Source of the DNA: SYOC01 sp964441775
GTDB lineage: Bacteria; Desulfobacterota; Binatia; Bin18
Reading direction: 5' to 3'
Length of the DNA stretch: 64,000 bases
Assembly: GCA_964441775.1 (NCBI GenBank)
Contig: CAYTVL010000011.1
Span: forward strand, 82,486-146,485
Shown: positions 27,209 to 36,061 of the stretch, piece after piece
Position numbering within the stretch: position 1 is the first letter of the stretch
Layout of the letters: the number at the start of each line of letters is the position of its first letter
Program-made: the position numbers and the translations under genes
Notes under the pieces: model-generated
Databases searched by the model: none
Seen by the model: only the letters and a program-made list of their open reading frames with translations
Told to the model about the DNA's origin: nothing

Positions 27209-28731
27209 GACGACTTCGTGGCGAAAGCGGCGGCCATAGTGCGCCGCTGGATTTTGCCTGTAGCCGTCCGGGGAATTTGGGTAACCAAGTAGATTTTCTT
27301 GGGCGCCTTGAACGCGGCAATACGTTCTTTGCAATGAGCGAGCAACTCCGCTTCCGTGGTCTTGCCGCACAGCACGACCGCCGCGGCGACTTCTTCCCCA
27401 TATTTTGCGTCGGGCACGCCGAAACAAACCGCTTCCGCGACTGCGGCATGAGTAAGCAGGAGCTCGTCAATTTCTCGGGGAGAGATTTTCTCGCCGCCCC
27501 GGTTGATGAGTTCCTTAAGACGCCCTACCAACGTGAGATAACCAGCGGTGTTGACGACGCCTTGATCGCCGGTGCGAAACCAACCGTTGGTGAACGCCGC
27601 CGCGTTGGCCTCGGGATTGTTGTGATAGCCACGCGTGACGTTTCGGCCTTGAATCACAACCTCGCCTTGCGTGTCCGGTGGTAGCAAGCTGCCCGCTTCA
27701 TCCATAATAGCGACTTGCATCCCAGTTCCTTTTCCGACGGAGCCTGGTCTCCGTTCCCCAGGCGGCAAGGGATTAGAAGCCATTTGGTGGGACGCTTCCG
27801 TCATGCCATAAGCTTCCAACACCGGACAGCCGAAACGAGACTCCAGTTCCGCCATCGTTACCGGCGCTAGCGAGGAGCTACATGAGCGGATGAACCGCAG
27901 CCCACTAGTTCCCGACGCTGGAGCACAATCTTCATCGGCCCGCGCAAGCAGCACTTGGTGAATCGTCGGCACCGCCGTGTACCACGTAGCGTGATGCGCT
28001 TGAACTGCAGGCCAAAACGCGCTGGCGCTGAAACGCGCAGGAACCACGATTGTTCCGCCGCTCCGCAGGGTCGCGAACGTCGAGGCCACCAGTCCATGGA
28101 CATGAAACAGTGGCATCACGCACAGTGATACATCTTCCGCTGTGAGCGCATACGTGGCCGCCACATTATCGGCGGAGGTGAGCAAGTTTGCATGTGAGAG
28201 CGGCACTCCCTTTGGTCGGCTCGTGGTGCCGCTGGTATGGAGAAAGAGCGCGACATCGTCCGGTGTCGGGTCTGTCTGTTTGCGAGGAAAGTTTGCGGAC
28301 CGCACCACCTTCAGTTGCACTTGCCCGTCAGTGGACACGGAGGCTTCCAGAATCATCGCGCCTGCCGGAGCCGCAGCGCGGGCTTGCGCGCCGCTGCCGG
28401 GTGGGACGATCAGCGCTTTGGCTTCAATATCTTCGAGATAAAAGCGAAACTCATCAGTCGTATAAGCAGGATTGAGCGGCGCCGCCGTCGCGGCTGCCGC
28501 AGTCACCGCGAAGAACGTGGCGATCACCTCGACGCCATTCGGCAGCGCCATGGCCACGCGATCGCCGCGTCCAATGCCCAGCGATTGGAGCGAGGCGGCC
28601 AGGCGTTGAACTTGATCGCCCAACGAGCCGTAGGACACTTTCGGTCCTCCTTCGGGAACAATGATGGCCGGGTGAATGGAATGGCCAGAGGTGAGTAAGG
28701 AAGCAAGGGTTTGCGATTGCTGCGTATTCAT
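27205..28731 (-). CDS. AMP-dependent acyl-CoA synthetase/ligase
   Basis: 508-aa ANL-superfamily enzyme that activates a carboxylic acid with ATP and joins it to CoA. The P-loop motif LHTSGTTSRPKGVPLSH (near 170), AYGMTEASHQMA, GWFRTGDQG, the hinge GRLKELINRGGEKISPREID and the C-terminal catalytic Lys in PRTATGKIQRR are all intact. The layout is closest to oxalyl-CoA synthetase / short acyl ligases such as the yeast Pcs60 group, but the substrate is not fixed by sequence. It stands alone on its strand. Confidence 0.92.
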   Translation of the reverse strand: MNTQQSQTLASLLTSGHSIHPAIIVPEGGPKVSYGSLGDQVQRLAASLQSLGIGRGDRVAMALPNGVEVIATFFAVTAAAATAAPLNPAYTTDEFRFYLEDIEAKALIVPPGSGAQARAAAPAGAMILEASVSTDGQVQLKVVRSANFPRKQTDPTPDDVALFLHTSGTTSRPKGVPLSHANLLTSADNVAATYALTAEDVSLCVMPLFHVHGLVASTFATLRSGGTIVVPARFSASAFWPAVQAHHATWYTAVPTIHQVLLARADEDCAPASGTSGLRFIRSCSSSLAPVTMAELESRFGCPVLEAYGMTEASHQMASNPLPPGERRPGSVGKGTGMQVAIMDEAGSLLPPDTQGEVVIQGRNVTRGYHNNPEANAAAFTNGWFRTGDQGVVNTAGYLTLVGRLKELINRGGEKISPREIDELLLTHAAVAEAVCFGVPDAKYGEEVAAAVVLCGKTTEAELLAHCKERIAAFKAPKKIYLVTQIPRTATGKIQRRTMAAAFATKSS

Positions 28732-28862
28732 TCGGGAATCCTTTATTTATTGACGGCACGCAGGATTGTTTCTTGTCCAGCTAGCGTCGTCAAGCCAGCA
28801 CGCAGCCTACCTGCGAGCCAAGGGGGATTGAGAAGCTCTTTGGTATCCGTCACTTTACCAAG

Positions 28863-29810
28863 ATGCGACGGCAGAAATCAGGCATCAGAGTTGCCTCTGC
28901 ACATCAGAAACTTGCGATTTTTCTCGTTCTTTTCGGTTCGTTCTGTGCTCTTGCTTCTTATCTGGACGCGAAAGAAGAGAAACCAGTCGATCGCTATTTT
29001 TTTAGCGGAGACGGCTCGATCCAATTGAGCAACGCCCACAGCGGCAAGTCGGCCCGCGTGCAATACCGGTTGCCTGACGGTTCCTATCCTACTGCAGCGC
29101 GGCGACAAGTGGACGAGTTATTCGGCGTCCCGCTTGGCTCTAACGATCATATCTCTCTCCGGCTGGTGTCCGTGCTCGACTACATTGAAGATCGGTATCA
29201 TCAGCCGATCGAAATTCTTTCCGGCTATCGAAGTCCAGAATACAATGAAAGCCTACGTGCGCAGGGAAGGCTCGCTGCCAAAACCAGCATGCATATGGAA
29301 GGCATGGCGGCGGATATCCGCATGCGGAAAGTGCTCTCGGCTGAGTGGTTTCAAATGTTGAAAGCAATGGGCTGTTGCGGCGTAGGCTACTATCACGATA
29401 ACTCTTTACATGTCGATACCGGACCAGTGCGTTACTGGGACGAGACCACGTCGAAAGTGTTCACCAATATCTCTGAACATAATAAACAGATTATGGCGCG
29501 CACTGACCTTGATATCTACTTGCCTGGGGAAAAAGTGGAGCTGCGTTTGGCGCGCATCACCGACTATCCTATCGGTGTAGCGTCGCGGTTCGATCTCCTG
29601 CGGGACGAAGACGTTGTCAAAGAATTCTCCTTCGACGGCAAAGCAGACGGTTGTGTAGCCGTGAAAGAACCTGATCAACGGACATTGCAATGGACCATTC
29701 CTGCGGACTTTCACCCAGCCGGAAAGGTAAAACTGCGCCTGCATTTATGTGACCGGGCGTTTCCTGAAATGCCAGAGCAAGTCGTGGCGAATCTGGTGGA
29801 GATCCGTTAA
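28863..29810 (+). CDS. DUF882 / M15-type peptidase domain protein (YcbK-like)
   Basis: 315-aa exported or membrane-anchored protein. A hydrophobic segment at residues 18-37 (LAIFLVLFGSFCALASYL) acts as signal or anchor. The DUF882 domain (about 80-190) shows the LAS-peptidase pattern: SGYRSPEYNESL, the metal ligands in TSMHMEGMAADIRM, and the C-terminal zinc His in SLHVDTGP. YcbK-type proteins are probably murein peptidases or binding proteins in the periplasm. The extra 120 residues after the domain form a beta-rich tail of unknown role, longer than in E. coli YcbK. It ends one base before the convergent amidohydrolase stop. Confidence 0.82.
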   Translation: MRRQKSGIRVASAHQKLAIFLVLFGSFCALASYLDAKEEKPVDRYFFSGDGSIQLSNAHSGKSARVQYRLPDGSYPTAARRQVDELFGVPLGSNDHISLRLVSVLDYIEDRYHQPIEILSGYRSPEYNESLRAQGRLAAKTSMHMEGMAADIRMRKVLSAEWFQMLKAMGCCGVGYYHDNSLHVDTGPVRYWDETTSKVFTNISEHNKQIMARTDLDIYLPGEKVELRLARITDYPIGVASRFDLLRDEDVVKEFSFDGKADGCVAVKEPDQRTLQWTIPADFHPAGKVKLRLHLCDRAFPEMPEQVVANLVEIR

Positions 29811-30776
29811 TTACATTTTCAAAAACCGCAGCGCATTCTCGCTGTAAATTTTCTCCTTGTCACTTTTGGAAAGATCAAGACTTTCGAGAAACGCGTTGGT
29901 CCGCGCCATGAACAGACTGTCCAGCATAAAATAATCTGATCCGTACACGAGGTGTTCGATGCCGACCAGGGCCCGGGCGCAGTCGAAGGCCGGCTTATGC
30001 CAGCCCAACGCCGTGTCAAAGTAGAGCTTGGGCATGTACTCGCTAGGGCGACGGGGAATTTGGCGATATCTGTCGGAGAAGTGAGTGTCTTCAAATCCTA
30101 GATCAATGCGGCGCGCCAAAAACGGTAGCGTCCCACCCAAGTGAGCGAGAATGAGGATGAGATCGGGACAACGCTCCAGTAAGCCGCTGTAGAGCAATTT
30201 CATGGTGGAGAGCGTCGTGTCCGCCGGAAACGCTAGGAGGGGCGCGATGTCGTCATCCTGATAGCCCGGCGGCGGTTTGGGATGCATGAACACCGGGGCG
30301 CGACGGCGCGCGACTTCGTCCCAGAAAGGAATGAACTCCGGCGTGTGCAGATATTTTCCGCCAACGTTCGAGGTAATGAGGACGCCGACAAACCCCGGCA
30401 GGGCCAGCACCCGATCAAGTTCCGCCAGCGCGTCGTTGATATTGTTGAACGGCAGATTGGCAAACGCTTTGAACCGCTCTGGGCTTTGCCGACAAGCCTC
30501 AGCATACATATCGTTGACGAGACGGCACAGCTCGGGGCTGTGCTCGTCAACGCGGATGTACATGGACGGGTTGGAAAGGATTTCGATCTCCACCCCGCCC
30601 TTGTTCATGTCGTTGATACGTAACTCGTGGTTCCACACCGGCAACGGGGTGCCCGCCCACAAGCCGACCAAATGCCCGCGCGCGTCGTGCTGCAGCACGA
30701 CTTCTTCCGGATAATAGTCTTTCAACTTACGAAAGAAGGTCTCGGGAAAAGCGTGCGCATGAAAATCGATCTTCAT
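29811..30776 (-). CDS. Amidohydrolase family 2 protein (ACMSD-like)
   Basis: 321-aa TIM-barrel metal enzyme of the PF04909 group that includes aminocarboxymuconate-semialdehyde and gamma-resorcylate decarboxylases. Ligands visible are HxH in KIDFHAHAFPE, His in APVFMHPKPP, His in LILAHLGGTLP and Asp in LVYGSDYFML. ATG 30776 is preferred because GGAGG lies 8 bases upstream; the frame extends 10 codons further. It follows a second amidohydrolase on the same strand (30-base gap) and, beyond it, the monooxygenase and dioxygenase genes, so a decarboxylase or hydrolase step after ring cleavage is plausible. Confidence 0.88.
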   Translation of the reverse strand: MKIDFHAHAFPETFFRKLKDYYPEEVVLQHDARGHLVGLWAGTPLPVWNHELRINDMNKGGVEIEILSNPSMYIRVDEHSPELCRLVNDMYAEACRQSPERFKAFANLPFNNINDALAELDRVLALPGFVGVLITSNVGGKYLHTPEFIPFWDEVARRRAPVFMHPKPPPGYQDDDIAPLLAFPADTTLSTMKLLYSGLLERCPDLILILAHLGGTLPFLARRIDLGFEDTHFSDRYRQIPRRPSEYMPKLYFDTALGWHKPAFDCARALVGIEHLVYGSDYFMLDSLFMARTNAFLESLDLSKSDKEKIYSENALRFLKM

Positions 30777-30806
30777 CGGCGTCCCTCCTTTACGGCGTGG
30801 ATTCAA

Positions 30807-31946
30807 TCAGCCCACGAGGTCCATAAAGTTTTGCGCGTAGAAACGTTCCTTTGCTGGTTCACTGAGGCCCGGCGTGGATAACTCGAACCGCTTGAGCGGA
30901 TGCCGCCCGCCCTCGATATGCGGGTAATCGGAAGAGAACATGAATAATTCTTCCCCGGCCTGCTCGATCATCCAGCCTACCGGTTCAGTGGGATGCGGCG
31001 TGAACCGAAGTTGACGACGGACATATTCCGAGGCCCGCATTGGTAGGGCTAAGCTGGGCTCCGTGCGCACGAAGGCTTCCTGGGCAATGTCAAGTCGTTT
31101 TAACCACGGCACAACCCACGTCGCGCCCTCTTCGATACAGCCGCCGCGCAGCCGCGGAAATTGTTCAAAGACGCCATCCAACACCATCGCCCCAAGGAAG
31201 ATTTCGGACCATGTGTGGAGCACGAGATAATCTTTCGCGCCAATACTTTCTCCACCGCCGAGGAAGTCGGTTGCCGGACGACCATTATTCACAAATGCCG
31301 GAGACACGGCTCGTGGGGCTGCGCCGACGTGCAAGAGGAACGGAACATTGAGGTCCTGAAAACGCGCCCAGACGCCACTGAAATCCGGATGCGTAGGCGA
31401 CTTCTTCCCAGGAGGAGTCGGGGAAATCCAGATGCCGCGACAACCGAGACGCACCGCTTCCTCAATTTCCTGTTCGGCGAGCGCAGGAACATCCAGCGGT
31501 ACGAAGCCGACCGGCAGCAGCCGCTTATCATGCGCGCAGAAGTCCGCCATCGCACGGTTGAGCGCGCGGGCTCCACCGTACATGAGTTCGGGATCTCGCT
31601 GCTGCTGACCAAACAGGCCCCAGAACTGCGACAGCGCCACCGAAGGGAAAACGAGTTGACAATTGAAACCTAACATGTCCAACGCTCGCGTGCGCTCCGT
31701 GGGGTCCGTGGCGCCAAGGGCATCCCAGCCTTTGAGGTTCATCAGGTTCTTTTCGATGTTGACCTTTTCCCAATAATCCGCGTCGCGTTTCTTGCCGATG
31801 GCTTCGATCATGCGTCCGGTCGCGCCAAAGTAGGGCGGCAGAATCCGCTCGCGGATGTGGGGATCAGCATAGGGGGTAAGCCAGTCGTGGGTCTCCATCA
31901 AATGGCTGTCGGCGTCGTTATACACTCGACCTTCGGCGTAGGGCAT
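30807..31946 (-). CDS. Amidohydrolase family 2 protein
   Basis: 379-aa PF04909 protein with the motif variant seen in long members: DADSHLMETHDW at the N-terminus in place of HxH, FLLHVGAAP in the middle and MFSSDYPHIEGG near residue 340. The DxH opening resembles decarboxylase-type amidohydrolases. It lies 40 bases downstream of the HsaA-type monooxygenase and 30 bases upstream of the next amidohydrolase on the same strand, so the three are probably one operon. The reaction cannot be assigned from sequence. Confidence 0.88.
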   Translation of the reverse strand: MPYAEGRVYNDADSHLMETHDWLTPYADPHIRERILPPYFGATGRMIEAIGKKRDADYWEKVNIEKNLMNLKGWDALGATDPTERTRALDMLGFNCQLVFPSVALSQFWGLFGQQQRDPELMYGGARALNRAMADFCAHDKRLLPVGFVPLDVPALAEQEIEEAVRLGCRGIWISPTPPGKKSPTHPDFSGVWARFQDLNVPFLLHVGAAPRAVSPAFVNNGRPATDFLGGGESIGAKDYLVLHTWSEIFLGAMVLDGVFEQFPRLRGGCIEEGATWVVPWLKRLDIAQEAFVRTEPSLALPMRASEYVRRQLRFTPHPTEPVGWMIEQAGEELFMFSSDYPHIEGGRHPLKRFELSTPGLSEPAKERFYAQNFMDLVG

Positions 31947-31986
31947 GTAGCGTCCTTTCTCTCTTTTGAATAAGGCTATCCGAAAT

Positions 31987-33180
31987 TTATAATAGGATGT
32001 TTTCGGGAGGAAGTCTGAACAGGAGACGGCCGCTCATTCCATAAGTGCGTAACGAATTGAGGACATGTTGATTCATGGTGAGCAGGTCGCGGAGGCAACG
32101 ATCCAGTATATTGTCGGTGTAGACTGCCGAGCCGCCGCGCGCCTTGAAGAGCAGCTCTACCGCTTCGGTGCACATGCTGTAGACCTGAGGGTGGACCAAC
32201 TGAATATCGGCCCACTGGCGCGGCGTAATCTCTTGCCTCGCTTCCAACGTGTTCCATAGCTCGCTCATAACGCTAAAGGCGTAGGCGCGCGCTGCTCCGA
32301 TCATCGCCGCTGCTCGGCCAACGGCGTCCTGGACAAACTCCTCTTCCCGTAGCGTTTTCGATGTTGCCCCTTGTCCCATCTTCGCGATCAGTCGCGAGGG
32401 CTTCTCTCCCGCCTCAATGAGCGCTTCCAGCGCTGTGCGCGCCACCCCGAGTGGCACTCCGGCGAATTTAAACAAAATGTTCAAGGGAAAGCGGTACAGA
32501 GAGCCCGAGCGATGAAAGGTGAGATCTTGGTAACTGAAGGTGCGCTCGTCGGGAACAAAGTAGTTTTCAACCGCAAAATCATGGCTGCCGCTGCCGCGCA
32601 GCCCAGTGGTGTACCACGTATCGAGAATCGAGACCTGCTCAGCGGGCATGTAGCATTGCCGGGTTTCTGGCATGCCGTTCGGACGCAGCCGGGGCTGCTC
32701 GTCCTCATACACCAGACAGCCGCCGATGATCCATGCGCTGTGTTGGCATCCGCTGGAAAACGGCCAGCGACCACTGACGCGATATCCACCCGGAATCTTC
32801 TCGGCGCGCCCACGCGGAAGGAGTGAACACGCTGTGACAGTATCCAGGTCGGGATACATGTCCCGGGCCACTTGCTGATCAAGAAAGCCGCTCAAATAGC
32901 CGCTGTCGCAGCCGATCATCACGCACCAACCGACGGAGGCATCTGCCGCAGAGAGCGTCTCCACGATGCGTAATTGGCTGAGTGGATCAATTTCTGCGCC
33001 GCCCCAATCGCGCGGCATCGTCATGCGAAAGGCCCCAGCCTTCTTGAGCCCCTCGACAATGGGGAATGGCAACCGTCGCTCGCGCTCAATCTCTTCTCGA
33101 CTGGCGATGATGTGTGGGACCAGTGCGGTGACCGCCTGCAGGATAGACTCAGCGTCGTTCCCGCCCTCTTGTTTGTTCAC
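31987..33180 (-). CDS. Acyl-CoA dehydrogenase-fold flavin monooxygenase (HsaA-like)
   Basis: 397-aa protein with the acyl-CoA dehydrogenase fold and the PF08028 C-terminal domain, as in the oxygenase components of two-component flavin monooxygenases (HsaA, HpaH type). Segments are RMTMPRDWGGAEIDPL, the flavin-site run YRVSGRWPFSSGCQHSAW, WYTTGLRGSGSHDFAVEN and LLFKARGGSAVY. Length equals HsaA (about 394 aa). Such enzymes hydroxylate phenols using reduced flavin from a partner reductase, which is not seen here. An extradiol dioxygenase three genes away supports aromatic-ring degradation. An ordinary acyl-CoA dehydrogenase is less likely. Confidence 0.83.
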   Translation of the reverse strand: MNKQEGGNDAESILQAVTALVPHIIASREEIERERRLPFPIVEGLKKAGAFRMTMPRDWGGAEIDPLSQLRIVETLSAADASVGWCVMIGCDSGYLSGFLDQQVARDMYPDLDTVTACSLLPRGRAEKIPGGYRVSGRWPFSSGCQHSAWIIGGCLVYEDEQPRLRPNGMPETRQCYMPAEQVSILDTWYTTGLRGSGSHDFAVENYFVPDERTFSYQDLTFHRSGSLYRFPLNILFKFAGVPLGVARTALEALIEAGEKPSRLIAKMGQGATSKTLREEEFVQDAVGRAAAMIGAARAYAFSVMSELWNTLEARQEITPRQWADIQLVHPQVYSMCTEAVELLFKARGGSAVYTDNILDRCLRDLLTMNQHVLNSLRTYGMSGRLLFRLPPENILL

Positions 33181-33258
33181 GGTCGTGCCCTTTCCATTCT
33201 TCTCTGGCGCTCAGCGCAGGCAACGTAGCGCTAGCCCCGTCGATTGGTCTTCGCCGCT

Positions 33259-34368
33259 TTAGTACGTCACCACTGAGCGGATCGACTTCCCAGCGTGCAT
33301 GAGGTCGAAGCCTTCGTTAATTCGGTCAAGCGGTAACACGTGGGTGATGAGATCGTCGATATTAATCTTCTTGTCCATGTACCAGTCGACAATTTTGGGC
33401 ACGTCGGTGCGTCCGCGTGCGCCGCCGAAGGCCGTACCTTTCCACACGCGACCGGTAACTAATTGAAAAGGACGAGTGGCGATTTCTTGTCCCGCGCCTG
33501 CGACCCCGATAATCACGCTGACGCCCCAGCCGCGATGGCAGCATTCGAGAGCCTGGCGCATCAACTGCACGTTGCCGACGCACTCAAAGCTATAGTCCGC
33601 GCCACCGTTAGTGAGGTCGACGAGAGAGGGCACAAGATCGCCTTGCACTTCTTTGGGGTTCACGAAGTGGGTCATGCCGAATTTTTCGGCCAACGCTCTG
33701 CGTCCCGGGTTGATATCAACCCCAATAATCATATTCGCGCCCGCCATGCGCGCGCCTTGAATGACATTGAGCCCGATACCGCCGAGGCCAAACACGACGA
33801 CGTTTGCGCCGAGCTCAACTTTCGCCGTGTTGATGACCGCGCCGATGCCGGTGGTCACGCCACAGCCGATGTAACACACTTTCTCGAACGGGGCGTCCTC
33901 CCGGATTTTGGCCACGGCAATTTCCGGCAACACGGTAAAGTTGGAAAAGGTCGAGCAGCCCATGTAATGGAAAACTGTCTCGCTGCCCAGCGAGAAACGG
34001 CTGGTGCCATCGGGCATGAGCCCTTTGCCTTGCGTGGCGCGGATGGCGGTGCACAGATTGGTCTTGCGACTCAAGCACGATTTACATTGTCGGCATTCCG
34101 GCGTGTACAGCGGAATGACATGGTCGCCTTTCTGCACGCTGGTTACTCCCGGGCCAACCTCGACCACGATACCGGCGCCTTCATGCCCCAGAATCGCAGG
34201 GAAGATGCCTTCGGGGTCGGCACCAGACAAGGTGAATTCATCAGTGTGGCAAATTCCTGTTGCTTTTATCTCAATCAAAACCTCGCCGGCTCTTGGTCCC
34301 TCCAACTTGACCGTTTCTATTGTTAAAGGCGCACCGGCTTTATACGCCACGGCTGCACGTACATCCAT
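33259..34368 (-). CDS. frmA: Class III alcohol dehydrogenase / S-(hydroxymethyl)glutathione dehydrogenase
   Basis: 369-aa zinc dehydrogenase with close resemblance to glutathione-dependent formaldehyde dehydrogenases. Catalytic zinc ligands are Cys in TGICHTDE, His in GHEGAGIV and Cys in YIGCGVTTGIGA. The structural zinc run is ECRQCKSCLSRKTNLC. Class III hallmarks include AIRATQGKGLMPDGTSRF and HYMGCSTFSNFTV, and the NAD motif is VFGLGGIGLNV. It oxidises formaldehyde adducts or long-chain alcohols. A good AGG site precedes ATG 34368. It lies between the monooxygenase and the dioxygenase genes on one strand. Confidence 0.92.
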   Translation of the reverse strand: MDVRAAVAYKAGAPLTIETVKLEGPRAGEVLIEIKATGICHTDEFTLSGADPEGIFPAILGHEGAGIVVEVGPGVTSVQKGDHVIPLYTPECRQCKSCLSRKTNLCTAIRATQGKGLMPDGTSRFSLGSETVFHYMGCSTFSNFTVLPEIAVAKIREDAPFEKVCYIGCGVTTGIGAVINTAKVELGANVVVFGLGGIGLNVIQGARMAGANMIIGVDINPGRRALAEKFGMTHFVNPKEVQGDLVPSLVDLTNGGADYSFECVGNVQLMRQALECCHRGWGVSVIIGVAGAGQEIATRPFQLVTGRVWKGTAFGGARGRTDVPKIVDWYMDKKINIDDLITHVLPLDRINEGFDLMHAGKSIRSVVTY

Positions 34369-34476
34369 CGCCTACCTCCGAGAAAAGGGTTGCTTGGCTT
34401 TATATCTGGCTAACCACGTTCGCTTTTTCTGGGAGCGCGGCCGTCTCGGTCGCCCTTTGCCTGAGCAGGCCTATTT

Positions 34477-34495
34477 CGCGGGCGCGACGCCCGCG
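34477..34495. repeat. GC-rich hairpin between dioxygenase and frmA
   Basis: Perfect 8-bp inverted repeat CGCGGGCG / CGCCCGCG with a 3-base loop, 11 bases downstream of the dioxygenase stop. No T-run follows on either strand, so it is more likely a transcript-stabilising or REP-like hairpin than an intrinsic terminator. Confidence 0.5.
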
Positions 34496-34505
34496 CCCCC
34501 AGTTA

Positions 34506-35408
34506 TCACCTCTGCCCTTGGGCTGAATCAGCCCCAAATCCACCATCCTCTGGCTGATGTCCGTACATGTCTTCCACATAGTATTCAGATTGGGCTGTGG
34601 GTGCTCTTCCACCGTAGCCGTACTCAAACATCCACCCTGAGGGATTGCGCAAGTAGAAGGAATACATGTGATCGTTGGAATGTTTGCCGGGCTTAATGGT
34701 CACGGGGATGTTACGTTCGCGCACGAGATCGTAGGCGAGCCCGACATCATCGGGATTATCGACTTGCAGCATGATGTGATTGAGTCGCCGCGTCATACCG
34801 CCGATGCCGAAGGCCACAGTGTGTTGCCGGTCGTTGCAGTGCATGAAGGTGATAGGGGCCACGTGTTGACCCATGCGGATTTTGTACTCGACCCCGCCTT
34901 GCATGCCGAGCAAGGTGTAGAAACGGTGTGCGGCCGTCACATCGCGCTCACGCACGATACAGTGCCCCAAACCGCCGGAGCCGGTCTGGAAGCGCCCGTG
35001 CATCGGTCGGCCCGGATGAAATGGTTTACGGGCCAGCACCTCGGGGCTGTGAAAAATCTCGACGGGATTGCCGTCCGGGTCTTCGAGCTTCATGACTTCA
35101 AGCACGCGCCGTTCGGTAGCTTCCTCCTCCGATCCCACACGAAATTTAATCCCGGCTTCTGTGAGTTGCTTCTGCATGGCGGAGAAATCCTCGCCATTAG
35201 CGACGCGGAACCCCAGGTATTCTAAATCATCGCTGCCGTTGGCATGGAGGACAAAGCGATGGTGCCAGTAGTCCATCCGCAAGTAGCAGCGGTTGCGTTC
35301 CCCCTCGTCCACAAGCTGCAGCCCGATCACGCTGGCGGCGAAGTCCTTCCATGCGTCAAGATCTTTCACCCCGATGCCCATGTAGCCAAGTTCTGTTACG
35401 CAGACCAT
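34506..35408 (-). CDS. Type I extradiol ring-cleavage dioxygenase (VOC superfamily)
   Basis: 300-aa two-domain vicinal-oxygen-chelate protein like BphC and HsaC. The iron ligands are visible in the C-terminal domain: His in GLGHCIVRERD (near 146), His in RLNHIMLQVDN (near 210) and Glu in WMFEYGYGG (near 260). Additional active-site residues are present in KHSNDHMYSFYLRNPSG. It should cleave a catechol next to the hydroxyls. AAGGAGG lies about 7 bases upstream of ATG 35408. It is the first of five same-strand genes running frmA, HsaA-like monooxygenase and two amidohydrolases, a plausible ring-degradation operon. Confidence 0.9.
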   Translation of the reverse strand: MVCVTELGYMGIGVKDLDAWKDFAASVIGLQLVDEGERNRCYLRMDYWHHRFVLHANGSDDLEYLGFRVANGEDFSAMQKQLTEAGIKFRVGSEEEATERRVLEVMKLEDPDGNPVEIFHSPEVLARKPFHPGRPMHGRFQTGSGGLGHCIVRERDVTAAHRFYTLLGMQGGVEYKIRMGQHVAPITFMHCNDRQHTVAFGIGGMTRRLNHIMLQVDNPDDVGLAYDLVRERNIPVTIKPGKHSNDHMYSFYLRNPSGWMFEYGYGGRAPTAQSEYYVEDMYGHQPEDGGFGADSAQGQR

Positions 35409-35446
35409 GATGCCCTCCTTATGACAGTGCTTTTGTCAGTTCTCTA

Positions 35447-36061
35447 TCATGGCGTTGATCGCGCAGCCACCACTGGTGCGAGATCGCTCACCAATTGATT
35501 CAGAATGGTTTCCAGACCGTGGCTCATGGCTTCAGCCACCGCCGCTGGGTTCCGTTTCGCCGTTGGTTGGGTGACAGTGTACGAGCGAAACCATAACGGC
35601 GTCGATCGGTCCGGTCGAGTGAGCCAGAAATCTATGTTTAGGACTGCTTCCCACCCGTCGTCGTGATCTACTTCGTCAAGCTGACGGATTCTGCCGTCGA
35701 GCATGAAATCTGCGTTCCCTTGTCCAGTGGGGTACACATCAGAGAATAACGCTGCGCTGCGGAGATATTTACGCGTCCAGTCGGTGATCTGCTCGCTCGG
35801 AGACGCTGCCCACCGATGGTAGTTGTAAAAATCCATCTGATAGAGCGAGTGACGATAGACAAGACGTTCTTGGTTGTAGGGATCGTAGGCTGAAAGGGGC
35901 CGGACCACCAACGTTGCGTGGGTTGTTCCGGAAGCAGCCGCAGGAAGATTGAGCGTCAGCACGTAATGATGTACCTCCGGGCTGGGCTGGGAGAGGCTGC
36001 ACCCACAAAGCGATATACAGCAAAGTGCGGCAAGCCAGAACAGAAAGCTGTCGTCCTTCAT
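35447..36061 (-). CDS. ABC-transport auxiliary lipoprotein (PqiC-like)
   Basis: 204-aa outer-membrane lipoprotein. The signal peptide FLFWLAALCCISLCGC ends in a lipobox with Cys at about residue 21. The mature part has HHYVLTLNLP near the start, the LVVRPLSAYDPY and LVYRHSLYQMDFYNYHRW strands, as in the ABC_trans_aux (PF03886) family. These lipoproteins pair with MCE/Mla-type transporters. Its start overlaps the MlaD-like stop by 4 bases. It is last of the four-gene lipid-transport operon. Confidence 0.85.
   Translation of the reverse strand: MKDDSFLFWLAALCCISLCGCSLSQPSPEVHHYVLTLNLPAAASGTTHATLVVRPLSAYDPYNQERLVYRHSLYQMDFYNYHRWAASPSEQITDWTRKYLRSAALFSDVYPTGQGNADFMLDGRIRQLDEVDHDDGWEAVLNIDFWLTRPDRSTPLWFRSYTVTQPTAKRNPAAVAEAMSHGLETILNQLVSDLAPVVAARSTP

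Noticed and set aside
33463..34326. Plus-strand frame of 287 codons opposite frmA
   Set aside because: Antisense to a clear alcohol dehydrogenase, with His/Ala-rich composition that follows from the codon bias of the real gene.
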